A stretch of DNA of 64,000 nucleotides, from positions 708,248-772,247 of the forward strand of contig NW_008705570.1 in the NCBI RefSeq assembly GCF_000186865.1. The letters run 5' to 3'. Below, in pieces: positions 28,299 through 38,250 of this stretch. A program made the position numbers and the translations under genes. The stretch's first letter is position 1; every line of letters begins with the position of its first letter. This DNA comes from Aureococcus anophagefferens. Lineage: Eukaryota > Sar > Pelagophyceae > Pelagomonadales > Pelagomonadaceae. The notes beneath the pieces were generated by a model, which worked only from the letters and a program-made list of their open reading frames with translations, made no database searches and was not told where the DNA came from.

Positions 28299-30815
28299 TC
28301 AAATTAGGCCGCGGAGGTTCTTCGGCGCCTCCCCGAGGCCGAAGCGCGCGATCCGCCGCTCCGGCGGGCCCTTCGACGAGGCGTAGGTCGCCGTGTGGTT
28401 GCGCTGGATCATGCGCTCGAGGTCGAACTCGATGTCGTAGGAGCGGCGGGCCAGGGTCTTCGACGGGCCCGCGACGCGGAGCCGCACGGACGCGCGGCCG
28501 TCGCGCTTCGCCATCTCGAGCGCGTAGCCCGTCTTCGGGTCCAACAGCCGCCACTCGGGCTCCCGCGTCGCGCCGCGCGCGCCCGCGTCCCAGGCCCAGG
28601 GCGGCCGCCCGACGAAGTCGACGACCACGGGCCCGCCGGCGGCGACGGCCCGGGCGACGGCCGCCTTCGCGTCCGCGTCCGCGAGCGCCGCGCCGTCGAC
28701 GGCGACCGCGTGGAAGCCCGCGCGGACGCCGAGCTTCTTCGCGTGGCCCGCGGCGGACATGACCATGGTGCCGCACCAGCGCAGGCCCAGGTCGCCCTTG
28801 GGCTGCTCGAACGTCGCGGCGCCGAGGGCGACGTGGTGGAGCGCGTCGAGGAGCTGCTCGACCTTCTTGCGGCCCTCGCGCTTCGCGTCGAAGCCCGCCC
28901 GCCGCACCGTCGGCCGCGGCGGGCAGCCCGGCGGCGTCGGTAGAACGAGGTTCGTCCCGGACACGTTTAAGTGCTCCAACTTGTCGAGGTCCGCGAGCTC
29001 CCGGGGCAGCGGGCCGGCGAGCGACTCGCCCCCGCTCAACGCCAAACTCGCGAGGCCGTCGAGCTTGCCGATGGACGCCGGGAGCGTCGCGCCCTCGGGA
29101 AAGTTGAAGTTCGACAGGCCCAACCCGTCGACGCGGCCCCGGTCGTCCGTCTCGACGCCGTACCACTCGCCGAGCGGCCGCTGGGACCCCCAGCGCTTCT
29201 CCTTCAGGAACGCGACCGTTTTCAGCGCGTGCATGAGGTGCAACAGCGCGAGCTTGTCCGGCCGCTTGAGGTCGAAGGCCTCCGCGACGTCGTCCCAGGC
29301 GTAGCCCGCGTCGAGGAGCGCGCCGGGGTCCGCCGCGTCCGCGACCCTGAGCTCCTCGGGGGCGTAGCCCGCTCGCAGGATGTCCGCGAGGGGCACGCCG
29401 CGGTCCCGCAGCTCCTGCGCCGACGCGCCGCCCGCTCGGAGCTCGGACGCGTCGAAGCACCGCGCCGCGACGAGGTCGTCGAGCGACACGCCGAGCGCGC
29501 GCAGCCGCGCCGCCGTGGCGCCGGCCCCGGTCCGGAGCTCGCGGACGCGCCGCGGCCGGTCGTCGCGGGAGAGGCCCATCTTCTCGAGGGTCTCGCGCGC
29601 CGTGCGCACCTTGTTGTAGATCGCGTGGCCCGGCAACCCGCGCCGCGCGACGAGCAGCTCGCGGTGCACGATCTGGACCTCGAAGACGACGTCGTCGTCC
29701 GCGAAGCGCGCGTTGACGAGCGCGTCGCGCCAGCCGCCGGCCGCCGGGCGCGCGACGAAGCGCTCCTTGACGCGCACGACGTCGAGCGCGGCGTCGCCGA
29801 CGACGCGGCCGAGCGCGGCCGCCGCGAGCGCCATGTCGTCGACGACGACGAGGCAGCGGAGCACCTGTGTGGAAATCAAATCTTCAACCCGACTCCAATG
29901 TGAGCGTATGCGACGGTTTTGATGCAGTTTTTCCTGCTTTGCTTCGAGAACTCGACAGAGAGCAATCGATCCGTCCAAAAATCAGCCGAATCGACTTCGG
30001 TTTGACCGAGCTAGACGGTGGTTGATTTCGGCACAGCGGAGCACGTCGAAGACGCGCGCGGGCGACCCGAGGGCGACGACCTTCTCGACGATGCGCGCGA
30101 CCTTCTTCAGGGCCGCCGGCGGGTCGCAGGCCACGCCCGCGACGTCGCCGAGCGCGCGGAAGTGGGCGTCGAAGCGCTCCTTCGTCCGCGCGGCGCCGCT
30201 CACGAGCTCCGCGACGCCCGCCGCGCGCTGGGCCGCGCCGGCGCCGTCCAGGGCCGCGCAGGGCGCCGCCGCGGCGACGTAGGCCGCGAGGTCGTCGGAG
30301 CGCCGCGCGACGCGGTCCCACATGACGCCGTAGACGTCGCGGAAGTCGCCGTCGCCCGATTCGACGGCCGCGTCGCAGCGCGCGACGACGCCGTCCGCCG
30401 CCGCGCGCCGCTCGAACTCGCCGGTCACGGCGCGCGCCGCGGCCAGGGCGCGGGCCTCGAGCGCCGCGGCGCAGCGCTCGTCCTCCGGGTGCGCCGCGAG
30501 CGCCGCGGCGAGGGCCTCGAGCGCGTCGGGCTCCTCGACGGCCGCGGACCACGGCGCGAGGCCCTCGAGCCCGGGCGGCAGCTGCTCGCGGTCCTCCGGC
30601 GTCACGGCCCGCGGGGCGGCGTCCGTCGCGGCGCACGCCTGCCGGGCGCGCGCGGCGGCCGCGTCGCCCTCGAGCAGGGCGACGCGCGCCTTGAGGGCCG
30701 CATTGTCCGCTTCCAGGCGGCCGACGTGGTCCTGGACCTGCGCCCGCGCCGCGACGAGCTCCTCGCCCGAGAGCTGCTCGACGGCAGCGTTCGCGAGCGA
30801 GGACGCGGCGCCCAT
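28299..30815 (-). CDS. RelA/SpoT-like domain + leucine-rich repeat protein (introner-split)
   Basis: 778 residues after splicing: exons 30815-30045 and 29864-28299, joined as ARVFD-VLRCLVVVDD. The N-terminus is a helical coiled coil. The segment across the junction (VLRCLVVVDD...VVRVKERFVARPAAGGWRDALVNARF...FEVQIVHRELLVAR) resembles the RelA/SpoT nucleotidyltransferase fold as found, often degenerate, in algal proteins. Then come short ELRAAG-type repeats (ASELRAGGASAQELRDRG), two or three LRRs (LPASIGKLDGLASLALSGG, LADLDKLEHLNVSGTNL) and a PDZ-like strand (VRAGFHAVAVDGAALADAD). No function is assigned; signalling or scaffold is a guess. A GGGCAGCCC palindrome lies 12 bp upstream of the start. 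Confidence 0.72.
29865..30036 (-). mobile_element. Introner element, family A, copy 2 (172 bp)
   Basis: TIRs CTGTGTGGAAATCAA and TTGATTTCGGCACAG (two changes). A perfect duplication, CGGAGCAC, lies at 29857-29864 and 30037-30044 (GTGCTCCG on the coding strand). Intron 30044-29865, GT-AG, phase 0. The shortest family A copy, with a deletion in one flank. Confidence 0.92.
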
Positions 30816-30826
30816 GGTGGTTTTAT

Positions 30827-30835
30827 GGGCAGCCC
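30827..30835. promoter_or_regulatory. GGGCWGCCC palindrome, candidate promoter element
   Basis: GGGCAGCCC inside the longer palindrome ATGGGCAGCCCAT (30825-30837), 12 bp upstream of ATG 30815. Role inferred from position. Confidence 0.38.
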
Positions 30836-30974
30836 ATGCTCAAACGTCAACGAGAACGTCAAGGACCGTTCGTTGCCCCTCCACAACGCTATTATGAGGC
30901 ATTAGAGGCTGCCCGAGACAGAGAAGCCTGCCACCGAGGGCACGCCGAGCAGCGACAAGAGAACGAGCGCCGAG

Positions 30975-31586
30975 ATGTATTCCCAGCGCCCCGCGGACTG
31001 GGACAACGTGTCCTTCGTCGAGGACCCGGACCTCGACGAGTTCGCCGAGCACCGCCACGCCGTCACGGCGGCGGCCCCGCAGCACGCGCCGGCGGCGGCG
31101 GCGCGGCGCAAGGAGCGGCGGCGGAGGGCCCCGGCCGCGGCGCGCGACGACGGCTACGACGACCGGCTCGTCTGCGACTGGATCTCGGCCCAAAACCCGG
31201 GCCTCAAGATGCCCGCGACGCCCGGCGGCGGCGACGACGAGGCCGTGGTCTTCGTGGATCCCGTCAACCAGTCCATGCTCAACGCGCAGCTCTCGCTGAC
31301 GACGTCGACGAAGATGTTCCCGCCCGTGAAGACGACCTACTACGGCAGCCCGCAGCGGTCCGAGCCGTGGCCGCCGCGGCCCAAGCCCGCCGCGGCGGCG
31401 CCGCGCGCGGCGCCGCGGGCGGCGCCGGCGTTCCCCGAGCCCATCAACGCGTCGCCGCCGCGCCGCGGGCCCGCGGCGGGCGCCTGCTTCGACGAGGCGC
31501 TGTCCGCGTCGTCCGCGGCGAAGAAGAGCGCGCTCAAGTGCAGCCCCGCGAGGGTCAAGCAGCCGCCGGGCCCGACGCGACGATGA
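30975..31586 (+). CDS. Disordered basic/Pro-Ala-rich protein, unknown
   Basis: 203 residues from ATG 30975. No family recognised. It contains a short ordered block (DDRLVCDWISAQNPGLKMP, VVFVDPVNQSMLNAQLSLTTSTKMFPPVKTTYYG) between low-complexity Ala/Arg/Pro stretches. The codon bias and a clean start, 159 bp from the divergent gene at 30815, support a real gene. Possibly nuclear or cytoskeletal; no direct evidence. Confidence 0.52.
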   Translation: MYSQRPADWDNVSFVEDPDLDEFAEHRHAVTAAAPQHAPAAAARRKERRRRAPAAARDDGYDDRLVCDWISAQNPGLKMPATPGGGDDEAVVFVDPVNQSMLNAQLSLTTSTKMFPPVKTTYYGSPQRSEPWPPRPKPAAAAPRAAPRAAPAFPEPINASPPRRGPAAGACFDEALSASSAAKKSALKCSPARVKQPPGPTRR

Positions 31587-31683
31587 GGGAGCGGCGGTGC
31601 GGCCAGGTTCGACGAAGGCGGGCCGTTGGTGCCCATGGGTAGGGGAGCTCCTCCGTAAGTCAAGGAAGGGAAGGAAATCCTAG

Positions 31684-31858
31684 GGCGGCTCTGTCCCGCC
31701 AGCCCCTCGCAGCCGCTGTCCGCGCGCTCGCGCCGGTAGACGGCGCCGCCGCCGATGTCCCGGAGCCGCCGGCAGACGCAGCGCAGGGCGTCGTGGCTCG
31801 CGTAGGGGATGCGGCAGCAGATGGCCAGCAGGTCGTCCTGGCGAAGCGTCGCGAGGTT
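31684..31858 (-). pseudogene. F-box domain fragment
   Basis: One minus-strand frame reads NLATLRQDDLLAICCRIPYA followed by SHDALRCVCRRLRDIG, a good F-box (SKP1-binding) motif. No ATG, signal or continuing domain can be attached. Upstream the frame is Arg-rich; downstream it runs antisense into the gene at 30975. It is either an exon of a gene whose other exons I cannot recognise or a relic. Confidence 0.4.
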
Positions 31859-31889
31859 CCGCCGCCGGCGGCCCTGAGGGTGATGGGGG

Positions 31890-32453
31890 TGGTGCCATGG
31901 AGGCCCGCCTCGGCGGCGGCCGAGGCCGCAGCAGCGATGGGCCCGGGGACGCCGTGTCCGACAGCAATGGAGTGAGCGAAGGAACCAGCCATGATCGCAA
32001 TCGTCGATCCAGCAACGTAGCTCATGGAGGTGGTATGGCCGATGCTCGGCGCAATGATAACGTCATTCCCAAGCGCGGAGTGAAGTTGGTTTGCGACGTT
32101 CGGAGCCGCATGGTTCGCTTGGAGGCCGAGTGGAACGATGATGATGGGAACGGAGGTCGGGAGCAGGCCACCATTCCCCATCAAGGCCGCTGCAAAGGCG
32201 GCACCCGCAGAAGATCCGTTGTGGTACGCGCCCGGGTTCAAGTGGACGTCGCTCATCGACGCATGGCCATCTTGATCGAAGTAAGCAAGAGAGTGAGGAT
32301 GGGTGTCGAGGGTCGCGAAAATAACGTTGGCACCGTTGCCGTTCAATAATATAGCAGCGTGCTGCGTAACTTGCACGAACGTTCGACTCTCGAAGAAGGT
32401 GTGAGGGCGGTCGCCGAGGGCAATGACCAGCGCGGTGTACGACCCGAGCGCCT
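31890..32453 (-). other. Lower-GC open segment, unassigned
   Basis: About 560 bp with visibly lower GC (near 53% by eye) than its surroundings. A minus frame is open from just after a TAG at 32456-32454 and reads as a plausible Ala/Gly/His-rich protein (LPTSVPIIIVPLGLQANHAAPNVANQLHSALG...). A plus frame of about 150 codons is also open. There is no good start codon: the first ATG in the minus frame is internal. CACCTTAG at 32461-32454 (coding strand) could be a 3' splice site. I cannot say whether it is coding. It adjoins the F-box fragment. Confidence 0.35.
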
Positions 32454-32493
32454 AAGGTGAAGTGTAGTTGCACAGCTCTCTCAAGAAGAGGCT

Positions 32494-33532
32494 ATGAGGG
32501 CCAGCGCAGCAATCGCACTCGCACTCGCAGCGTGCGCGTCGGCGATGAAGCTGGCGACCCGCTCCGTCGCGGCGCCGACGCGGCGCACCGCGCTCCTGAG
32601 CACCGCGGCGCTGGCGCTCGCGCGCGCGCCCGCGGCGTCGGCCCAGGCCCTGGCGCGCAGCGTCGAGCAGAAGATCGCCGTGGTCAACGTCGACGGCACG
32701 ACGTCGACGACGACGGCGACGCGGCTCACGGGCGAGCTCACGGGCCTCGACCTCAGCAACCGCCGGGACATCACGGAGCGCGTCTTCGGCGACGCGATCC
32801 GCGCCGACTGGCCCGCGGCGGCGTCCTGCGGCCGCGACGATTCTCGAGAGATTTGGGGTGGGAAACCAATGAAACATCGTCACCGTCGTGCTTGGTAGGC
32901 CCGATGCGCCGCCGTGGAAGCCCCGCGACTTCCGCCGCCTCGACGAGAGCGACGACGCCGCGTTCTACGCCGCGAGCGAGCCGCGCTTCGTGTACCACAT
33001 CGACGAGGGCGCCGTGGCGGCGCTCACGAACTACTACAAGGCCGAGATCCCCGCCGGCGCGGACGTCTTGGACATCTGCAGCTCCTGGGTCTCGCACTAC
33101 CCCATCAACACCAAGTACGGCAAGGTCGTCGGCACGGGCATGAACGCGAAGGAGCTCGCGGCGAACACGCAGCTGACGGACTACGTGCAGCGCGACCTCA
33201 ACAAGGAGCCGACGCTGCCCTTCGCCGACAGGTCCTTCGACGTCGTCACGTGCGTCGTCTCCGTGGACTACCTGACGCAGCCCCTGGCCGTTTTAGCGGA
33301 GGTGCGCCGCGTGCTCCGGCCGGGCGGCAAGGTCATCTTCTCCCAGTCGAACCGCATGTTCATGACCAAGGCCGTCGGCATGTGGGTGTCCATGGGCGAC
33401 GAGGCGCACCTCGAGCTCATCGGCCAGTACCTCAAGTACGCGGGCTTCTCCACGCCGCCGAAGGCCTACGACATCTCCGCCAAGGGCCGCGGCGCGCGGG
33501 ACCCCATGTACATCGTCCAGGCGACGGCGTAA
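32494..33532 (+). CDS. SAM-dependent methyltransferase, probably plastid/thylakoid-lumen targeted (introner-split)
   Basis: 316 residues after splicing 32494-32810 to 32899-33532 (IRADW-PDAPPWKPRDF). The N-terminus has a signal peptide (MRASAAIALALAACASA) followed by a twin-arginine-type signal, TRRTALLSTAALALARAPAASAQA, the layout of Tat-dependent lumen proteins in complex plastids. The second exon is a class I methyltransferase: ADVLDICSSW in place of the glycine-rich motif I, RSFDVVTCVVSVDYLTQP and RVLRPGGKVIFSQSNRMF. The glycine-poor motif I is unusual but occurs in some UbiE-like relatives. Substrate unknown. Confidence 0.84.
32819..32898 (+). mobile_element. Introner element, family C, copy 1 (80 bp)
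   Basis: Starts CGGCGTCCTGCGGCCGCGAC, contains GATTCTCGAGAGAT and ends GCTTGGTAG. It aligns along its length with copy 2 at 42822. Flanks GCCCGCGG (32811-32818) and GCCCGATG (32899-32906) match at 6 of 8 positions, a decayed target duplication. Intron 32811-32898, GC-AG, phase 2. No clear inverted repeats. Confidence 0.8.
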
Positions 33533-33562
33533 AGACGCGAGGGTGCCAAAAAAAACGGGCCG

Positions 33563-36015
33563 TTAGCTGCTAAAGATGCGGCGGCGCTCCGTGATGGGCG
33601 CGCGGCAGATGGGGCACTCGCCGACGACGGTGGAGCAGCCGTCGCAGACGCAGAGGTGGCCGCAGCCGAAGGCGACCTCGCGCGACGCCTCGAGGCAGAC
33701 GATGCACTCCGACGCCTGGTCCGGCTCCGCGTGCGCGCGCGGCGACGTCGCCGCGGGGTTCGCGGCGGCCATCTCGCGCCGCAGGTGCTCGCGCGTGACC
33801 TTGTGGAGCAGGGCCGGGATTTTCTGCGTGAGCTTCGTCAGCACGGACACGTGGAGCCGCGACACGTCGAGGCCGAGGAGCTGGTCCACGTCCTTCGCGC
33901 GCGCGTCCCGATCCCGCCTTTTCCTCAAATCCCGCAAATCGCCGGCGAGCTTCGCCTCGCGCTCCTTGGCCTTGGCCTCCCGCGTCCTCGCGACGGCCGC
34001 CGCGGCGGCGCGCGACGCCTCGGCGTCCTTGGCGCGCGCCTCCGCGGCGTCGCGCGCGATGCGCTCCGCGTCGATCTCCACCCCCAACTCCCGGAGCTCC
34101 GAGTTCGCGGCGTCGAGCGCCCGCTGGAGCTCGGCGCTTCGGCCGTCGTCCGGCGGCGCGCGCCGCCGCTTGCCCTCGGCGGCGTCGGCGACGAGCACCG
34201 TGGAGAGGGACGCGGCGACGGACAGCGCGACCCAGCCGAGCCGCGTCTTCCACGTCCACCCGCCGCACCCGGCCTCGTCCTCCTCGCCGACGTCGTCGGG
34301 CGCCGACGTCCGGTTCTCGAGCTTCTTCGTCCGCGCCTCCGTGAAGATGGCCAGCGTGTCGACGTGGCCCTGGTGGATGGACACCATCTCGGGCGTCCAC
34401 CCGCTATCGTCCGCGGCGTCCAAGTCCGCGCCCGCGCGCGCGAGCTCCACGAGCGCGTCGGCCATGCCGTACTGGGCCGCCATGAAGGCCGGGGTCAGAC
34501 CCTTGGCGTTGCGCCGCCCCAGGTCCGCGCCCGCGGCCTTCAACGCCCGGAGCACGGCGCCGTGGCCCCGCTGCGCGGCGACGTGCGCGGCCGCGTAGCC
34601 CTCCGGGTTCCGCGCGTCGACGTCCGCGCCGCGCCTCGCGAGCACCTCGACGACGTCGGCGTGGCCGTAGTAGGCCGCGAGGTGGAGCGGCGCGTAGGAG
34701 TCGTCCTTGGGGCGGTCCAGATCCGCGGCCGCGTCCGCCAAGACGTCGACGCACGCCGCGTGGCCGTTCTGCGCCGCGACGGACGCGGGCGTCGCCGCGT
34801 CCCTCTTCGCCGCGTCGACGTCGGCGCCGTAGGAGGCCAGCACCTCGATGACGCCCGCGTGGCCGTACTGCGCGGCGACGAAGACCGCGGACGCGCCGTC
34901 GCGCGTCGACGCGTCCAGGTCCGCGCCGTAGTCGGCGAGGACGCCCGCGACGTCGGCCCGCCCCAGGTACGCCGCCCGGTGGATGGGCGCGTAGGAGTCG
35001 TGCGTGCGGCGGTTCAGGTCCTGGCCCGCGGACGCGAGCGCTTCCAAGACCTCCAGGTGGCCCTTCTCGACGGCGACGTGGAGCGGGCTCCAGCCGTTCT
35101 GGGGGTGGGCCACGTCCTTCAAATCGACGAACTTGGCGAGCTCCTCGACGACGGCCGCGTGGTTTCCCAGCGCCGCGAGCCACGCGGGCGACGCGAAGCC
35201 CCGCTCGCCCTCGAACCTGGGCGGCACAAGAGTGATTCAACGTCGCTTCAACGTGAGCGTTCCGCGCGCGCGCGTTCCGGAAACAGCATCCACGCTTCGA
35301 GGCCGTTCCGAGAGATGATCGCTCGTCCAAAAATCAGCCAAAACGCGTGGAAAACGGCCGAGATCGGAGCCTTTGAAGTTGGGCATGTCGCTCTCTTGTG
35401 CCGCCCCGCCTCGAACGCCGTCGCGACGACGCGTTCCCCCCCGTGGCTCGCGAGCGCCGCGATGGCCGCGGCGTGGCCCTCGGCCGCCGCCGCGCAGGCG
35501 GGCGTCCAGCCCCGGAAGACGGCCCCTAAATCCGCGCCGCCGCGGCCCAGCGCGTCGACGGCTCTTCCGTGGCCGTGGCGCGCGGCGAGGTACGCGGGCG
35601 GCGGGCTGCCCGCGTCGAGCAGCTCTGTACCGCCGAGCTCGCCCGCCCGTTTCAGCCACGTCGCGCGGCCGAGCTGCGCCGCGACGGCGACCGCCGTCTC
35701 GCCCCGGCCGTTGACCTCGCCCGCGGCGCCCCTGGCCGCGAGCATCTCGAGCGCGGCCACGTGGCCGGCCATGGCCGCGACGTGGACGGCGGCCTGGCCG
35801 TGGGCGTCGCGCGCGGCGAGCGTCGCGCCGTCGACGGCTTCCAGCGTCGCGACGTCGTTGTCCCAGGCGGCGTAGTGGGCGACGCCCCAGCCGTCCCGGT
35901 AGACCTCCAACGTCCTCTGCCCGTTGACCTCGCTGTGGCGCCAGGGGGCGCCGTTCGGCGGCGTCTCCTTGGAGACGACGCGGGCGAGGGCGGCGAGGGC
36001 CAGGAGGCGGCGCAT
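33563..36015 (-). CDS. Ankyrin-repeat protein with transmembrane segment, coiled coil and C-terminal RING (introner-split)
   Basis: 750 residues after splicing 36015-35417 to 35216-33563 (VATAFEGERGFASPAW). Signal-like start MRRLLALAALARVVS, at least ten ankyrin repeats (for example DSYAPIHRAAYLGRADVAGVLADYGADLDA), a hydrophobic segment WVALSVAASLSTVLVADA, a coiled coil rich in Ala/Arg/Glu, and a C3HC4 RING CIVCLEASREVAF..CGHLCVCDGC...CPICRAP of the inhibitor-of-apoptosis/MGRN type. Such proteins act as E3 ubiquitin ligases with ankyrin substrate docking. The CGGCTGCCCC variant of the promoter palindrome lies about 57 bp upstream. Its stop is 30 bp from the convergent methyltransferase. Confidence 0.88.
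35217..35408 (-). mobile_element. Introner element, family B, copy 2 (192 bp)
   Basis: Ends CTGGGCGGCACAAG and CTTGTGCCGCCCCG. A perfect 8-bp duplication, CCTCGAAC, lies at 35209-35216 and 35409-35416 (GTTCGAGG on the coding strand). Intron 35416-35217, GT-AG, phase 2. Same length as the other B copies. Confidence 0.93.
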
Positions 36016-36470
36016 GACAGTGTCGCGCCCCGCGCGCTGCCCGCGACGCGCGTCCAGGCCGAGTCTCGGTCGGCTGCCCCGCTGGACCTTTGTTTTTCAG
36101 CTTCGGCTCACTTTCTCCGTTCGCCTATGCTTAGTTAGCCCATCGAGCATTGGGCATTGCCTTCTTCGTTCCAGGACAATGCCGGCGTTAGCCGAAGCGC
36201 AGTCACCGAAGTTTCCGCGACGAAAGATCGTTCTCGCGGGGCAGCACGCCGCAAACGTCCCGGGGCGGTCGCGGCGGCGGACGCGGACGGCGAAGGACGG
36301 TGCGTACGTGTTGTTTTGGAGGTGGGTGGCGCCGGCGGTCGCGCCGCGGAGCCGGGACTGATCGCGGCGCGCGCCTTCCGCGGACAGGGGACCCCCGGCC
36401 ATGGGGAGAGAGAGAGACCTGCGGCCAATGGCCACGAGCAGCTCGAGCTGGTGAGCGCCTCGGGACAGCG
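36016..36470. other. 455-bp intergenic region between divergent genes
   Basis: Contains the CGGCTGCCCC motif near 36071 and a T/C-rich stretch (36088-36120). No convincing gene in either strand; open frames here are compositional shadows. Confidence 0.5.
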
Positions 36471-38003
36471 ATGCCGCGCATTCTAGCCTGTTGTCTGGCC
36501 ACGGCGGCCCTCGCCCTCGTGCCGAGCACGGCGGGCCCCGCCGGGAAGCCGCTCGGCGCCGGGAAGGTCGTCGCCGACGTGTCCCAGGCGCCGTCGACGC
36601 AGAGGTCACCCGCGGAGAGCCCGCTTCCGCCGAAGAAGGCCATCGCGGAGGTCAGCGAGGCCGAGGAGGACGAGGTGCGACGGAAGGTCGCGGCCTCCGC
36701 CGAGGCCGCCGCCCCGGCCGTCGAGGCGCCCTTCAAGGACGCGGCCGAGAAGAAGTGGCGCGCGCCCGCGTCCGGGCGCCGGATCCGTTCGAACGCGTCT
36801 CGCGCTTCCGCGCGCGTTCGCCGACGAGCCCCCGCCCCGCGCGCGCCCGAACCCCCCCCCCGCCCCCCCCAAAAGACTCACGGCCACGTTCCCCCTAGGG
36901 CCACCTTCGGCTTCCAGCAGGACGCGGCGCCGGTCCTCGACCGGCGAAAGTTCTCGACGCTCAAGCGGCCGCTCCGGTCCTACGAGCCCGGGTCCATCCA
37001 CCAGGCGCACGTCAGCCGCGAGTACGCCGGCGGCACGCGCAAGTACGCCCAGTCCATGGACCTCATCGGCAACACGCCCCTCGTCGACATCACGTCCGTG
37101 TGCAAGCCCAAGCACCCGGACACGGTCGTGCTCGGCAAGGTCGAGTTCTTCAACCCGGGCTACTCCATGAAGGACCGCATCATGGCGAACATCTTCAACA
37201 AGGCCGAGGAGGAGGGCAAGCTCCGGCCGGGCATGACCGTCGTCGCCGCTTCCTCCGGCAACACGGGCTGCTCCGTGGCGATGATGTGCGCGATCCGCGG
37301 CTACAAGGCCGTGGTCATCACCAACGACAAGTGCTCCGAGGAGAAGAAGGCGGCCATCCGCGCCTACGGCGCCGACCTGCTCATCTCGCCGCCGGGCGCG
37401 TGCTACATGCAGATGGAGACGGACCTCGCGGACGAGAACCCCGACTGGTTCTCCGTGGACCAGTACAACAACCTCGACAACCCCAACGGCCACTACCGGT
37501 CCACGGGGCCCGAGATCTACGAGCAGACCGACGGCGAGGTGACCCATTTCGTGGCCGCGGGGTCCACGGGCGGCACGATCAGCGGCATCGGCACGTACCT
37601 CAAGGAGAAGAAGGGCGACGACGTCACCATCGTCCTCGCGGACCCAACGGGCTCCGTCTTCAAGAACTACTTCAAGACGGGCACGCTCTGCGCGCCCAAG
37701 CCTTTTCTCGTGGAGGGCGTCGGCAAGAACAACATCCCCGGGGCCATGGACTTCGCCGTCGTCGACGCGCTCGTCGAGGTCGGCGACAAGGACGCGCTCA
37801 AGATGTGCGCGAAGATCGCCCGGTCGACGGGCCTCTGCGTCGGCGGGTCGTCGGGCCTCAACGTCGAGGCCTGCGCGCGCCTCGCGGAGCAGTCCGACGA
37901 GCCCCTGACGATCGTGACGATGCTCTGCGACTCGGGCGTCAAGTACCTCTCGAAGATCTTCAACGAGGACTGGCTCGCGGAGAACGACATCTCCATCGAC
38001 TAA
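36471..38003 (+). CDS. Cysteine synthase / cystathionine beta-synthase-like PLP enzyme
   Basis: Fold-type II PLP enzyme. Landmarks: LIGNTPLVDI, the PLP lysine in NPGYSMKDRIMANI, SSGNTGCSVAMM, and the phosphate-binding loop GSTGGTISGIGTYL, ending GGSSGLNVEACARLA. It would make cysteine from O-acetylserine or condense homocysteine with serine; the short C-terminus without CBS domains favours cysteine synthase. The N-terminus is a signal peptide (MPRILACCLATAALALVPS) with an Ala/Glu-rich linker, so organelle or secretory targeting is likely. A probable in-frame intron at 36770-36898 (129 bp, GT..CCCCCTAG) would remove an Arg/Pro-rich stretch and give WRAPAATFGFQQD. Length 510 residues unspliced, 467 spliced. 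Confidence 0.9.
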   Translation: MPRILACCLATAALALVPSTAGPAGKPLGAGKVVADVSQAPSTQRSPAESPLPPKKAIAEVSEAEEDEVRRKVAASAEAAAPAVEAPFKDAAEKKWRAPASGRRIRSNASRASARVRRRAPAPRAPEPPPRPPQKTHGHVPPRATFGFQQDAAPVLDRRKFSTLKRPLRSYEPGSIHQAHVSREYAGGTRKYAQSMDLIGNTPLVDITSVCKPKHPDTVVLGKVEFFNPGYSMKDRIMANIFNKAEEEGKLRPGMTVVAASSGNTGCSVAMMCAIRGYKAVVITNDKCSEEKKAAIRAYGADLLISPPGACYMQMETDLADENPDWFSVDQYNNLDNPNGHYRSTGPEIYEQTDGEVTHFVAAGSTGGTISGIGTYLKEKKGDDVTIVLADPTGSVFKNYFKTGTLCAPKPFLVEGVGKNNIPGAMDFAVVDALVEVGDKDALKMCAKIARSTGLCVGGSSGLNVEACARLAEQSDEPLTIVTMLCDSGVKYLSKIFNEDWLAENDISID

Positions 38004-38250
38004 AGGCCGGCTCTCCCGGCCCGTTTGCCCACGATCCCGCGCCGCCTCCGCGCGCTCGCCCGCCCAGAAACCGCGCGGGGCGCGCCGCCGGTCCGCCCAA
38101 GAACCCCAGGACCGCGCGCCGTCCCCGCCGCACCACCACTCGCCGTCTGTGAATAATACGTCGAACCTTACTCGGAGACCGCGGCGCCGCGTGATCGCCC
38201 ACGTCGAACCCGAGTCACGCGGGAAGCCGCGCGGCGAATAAGGCCCTTAG

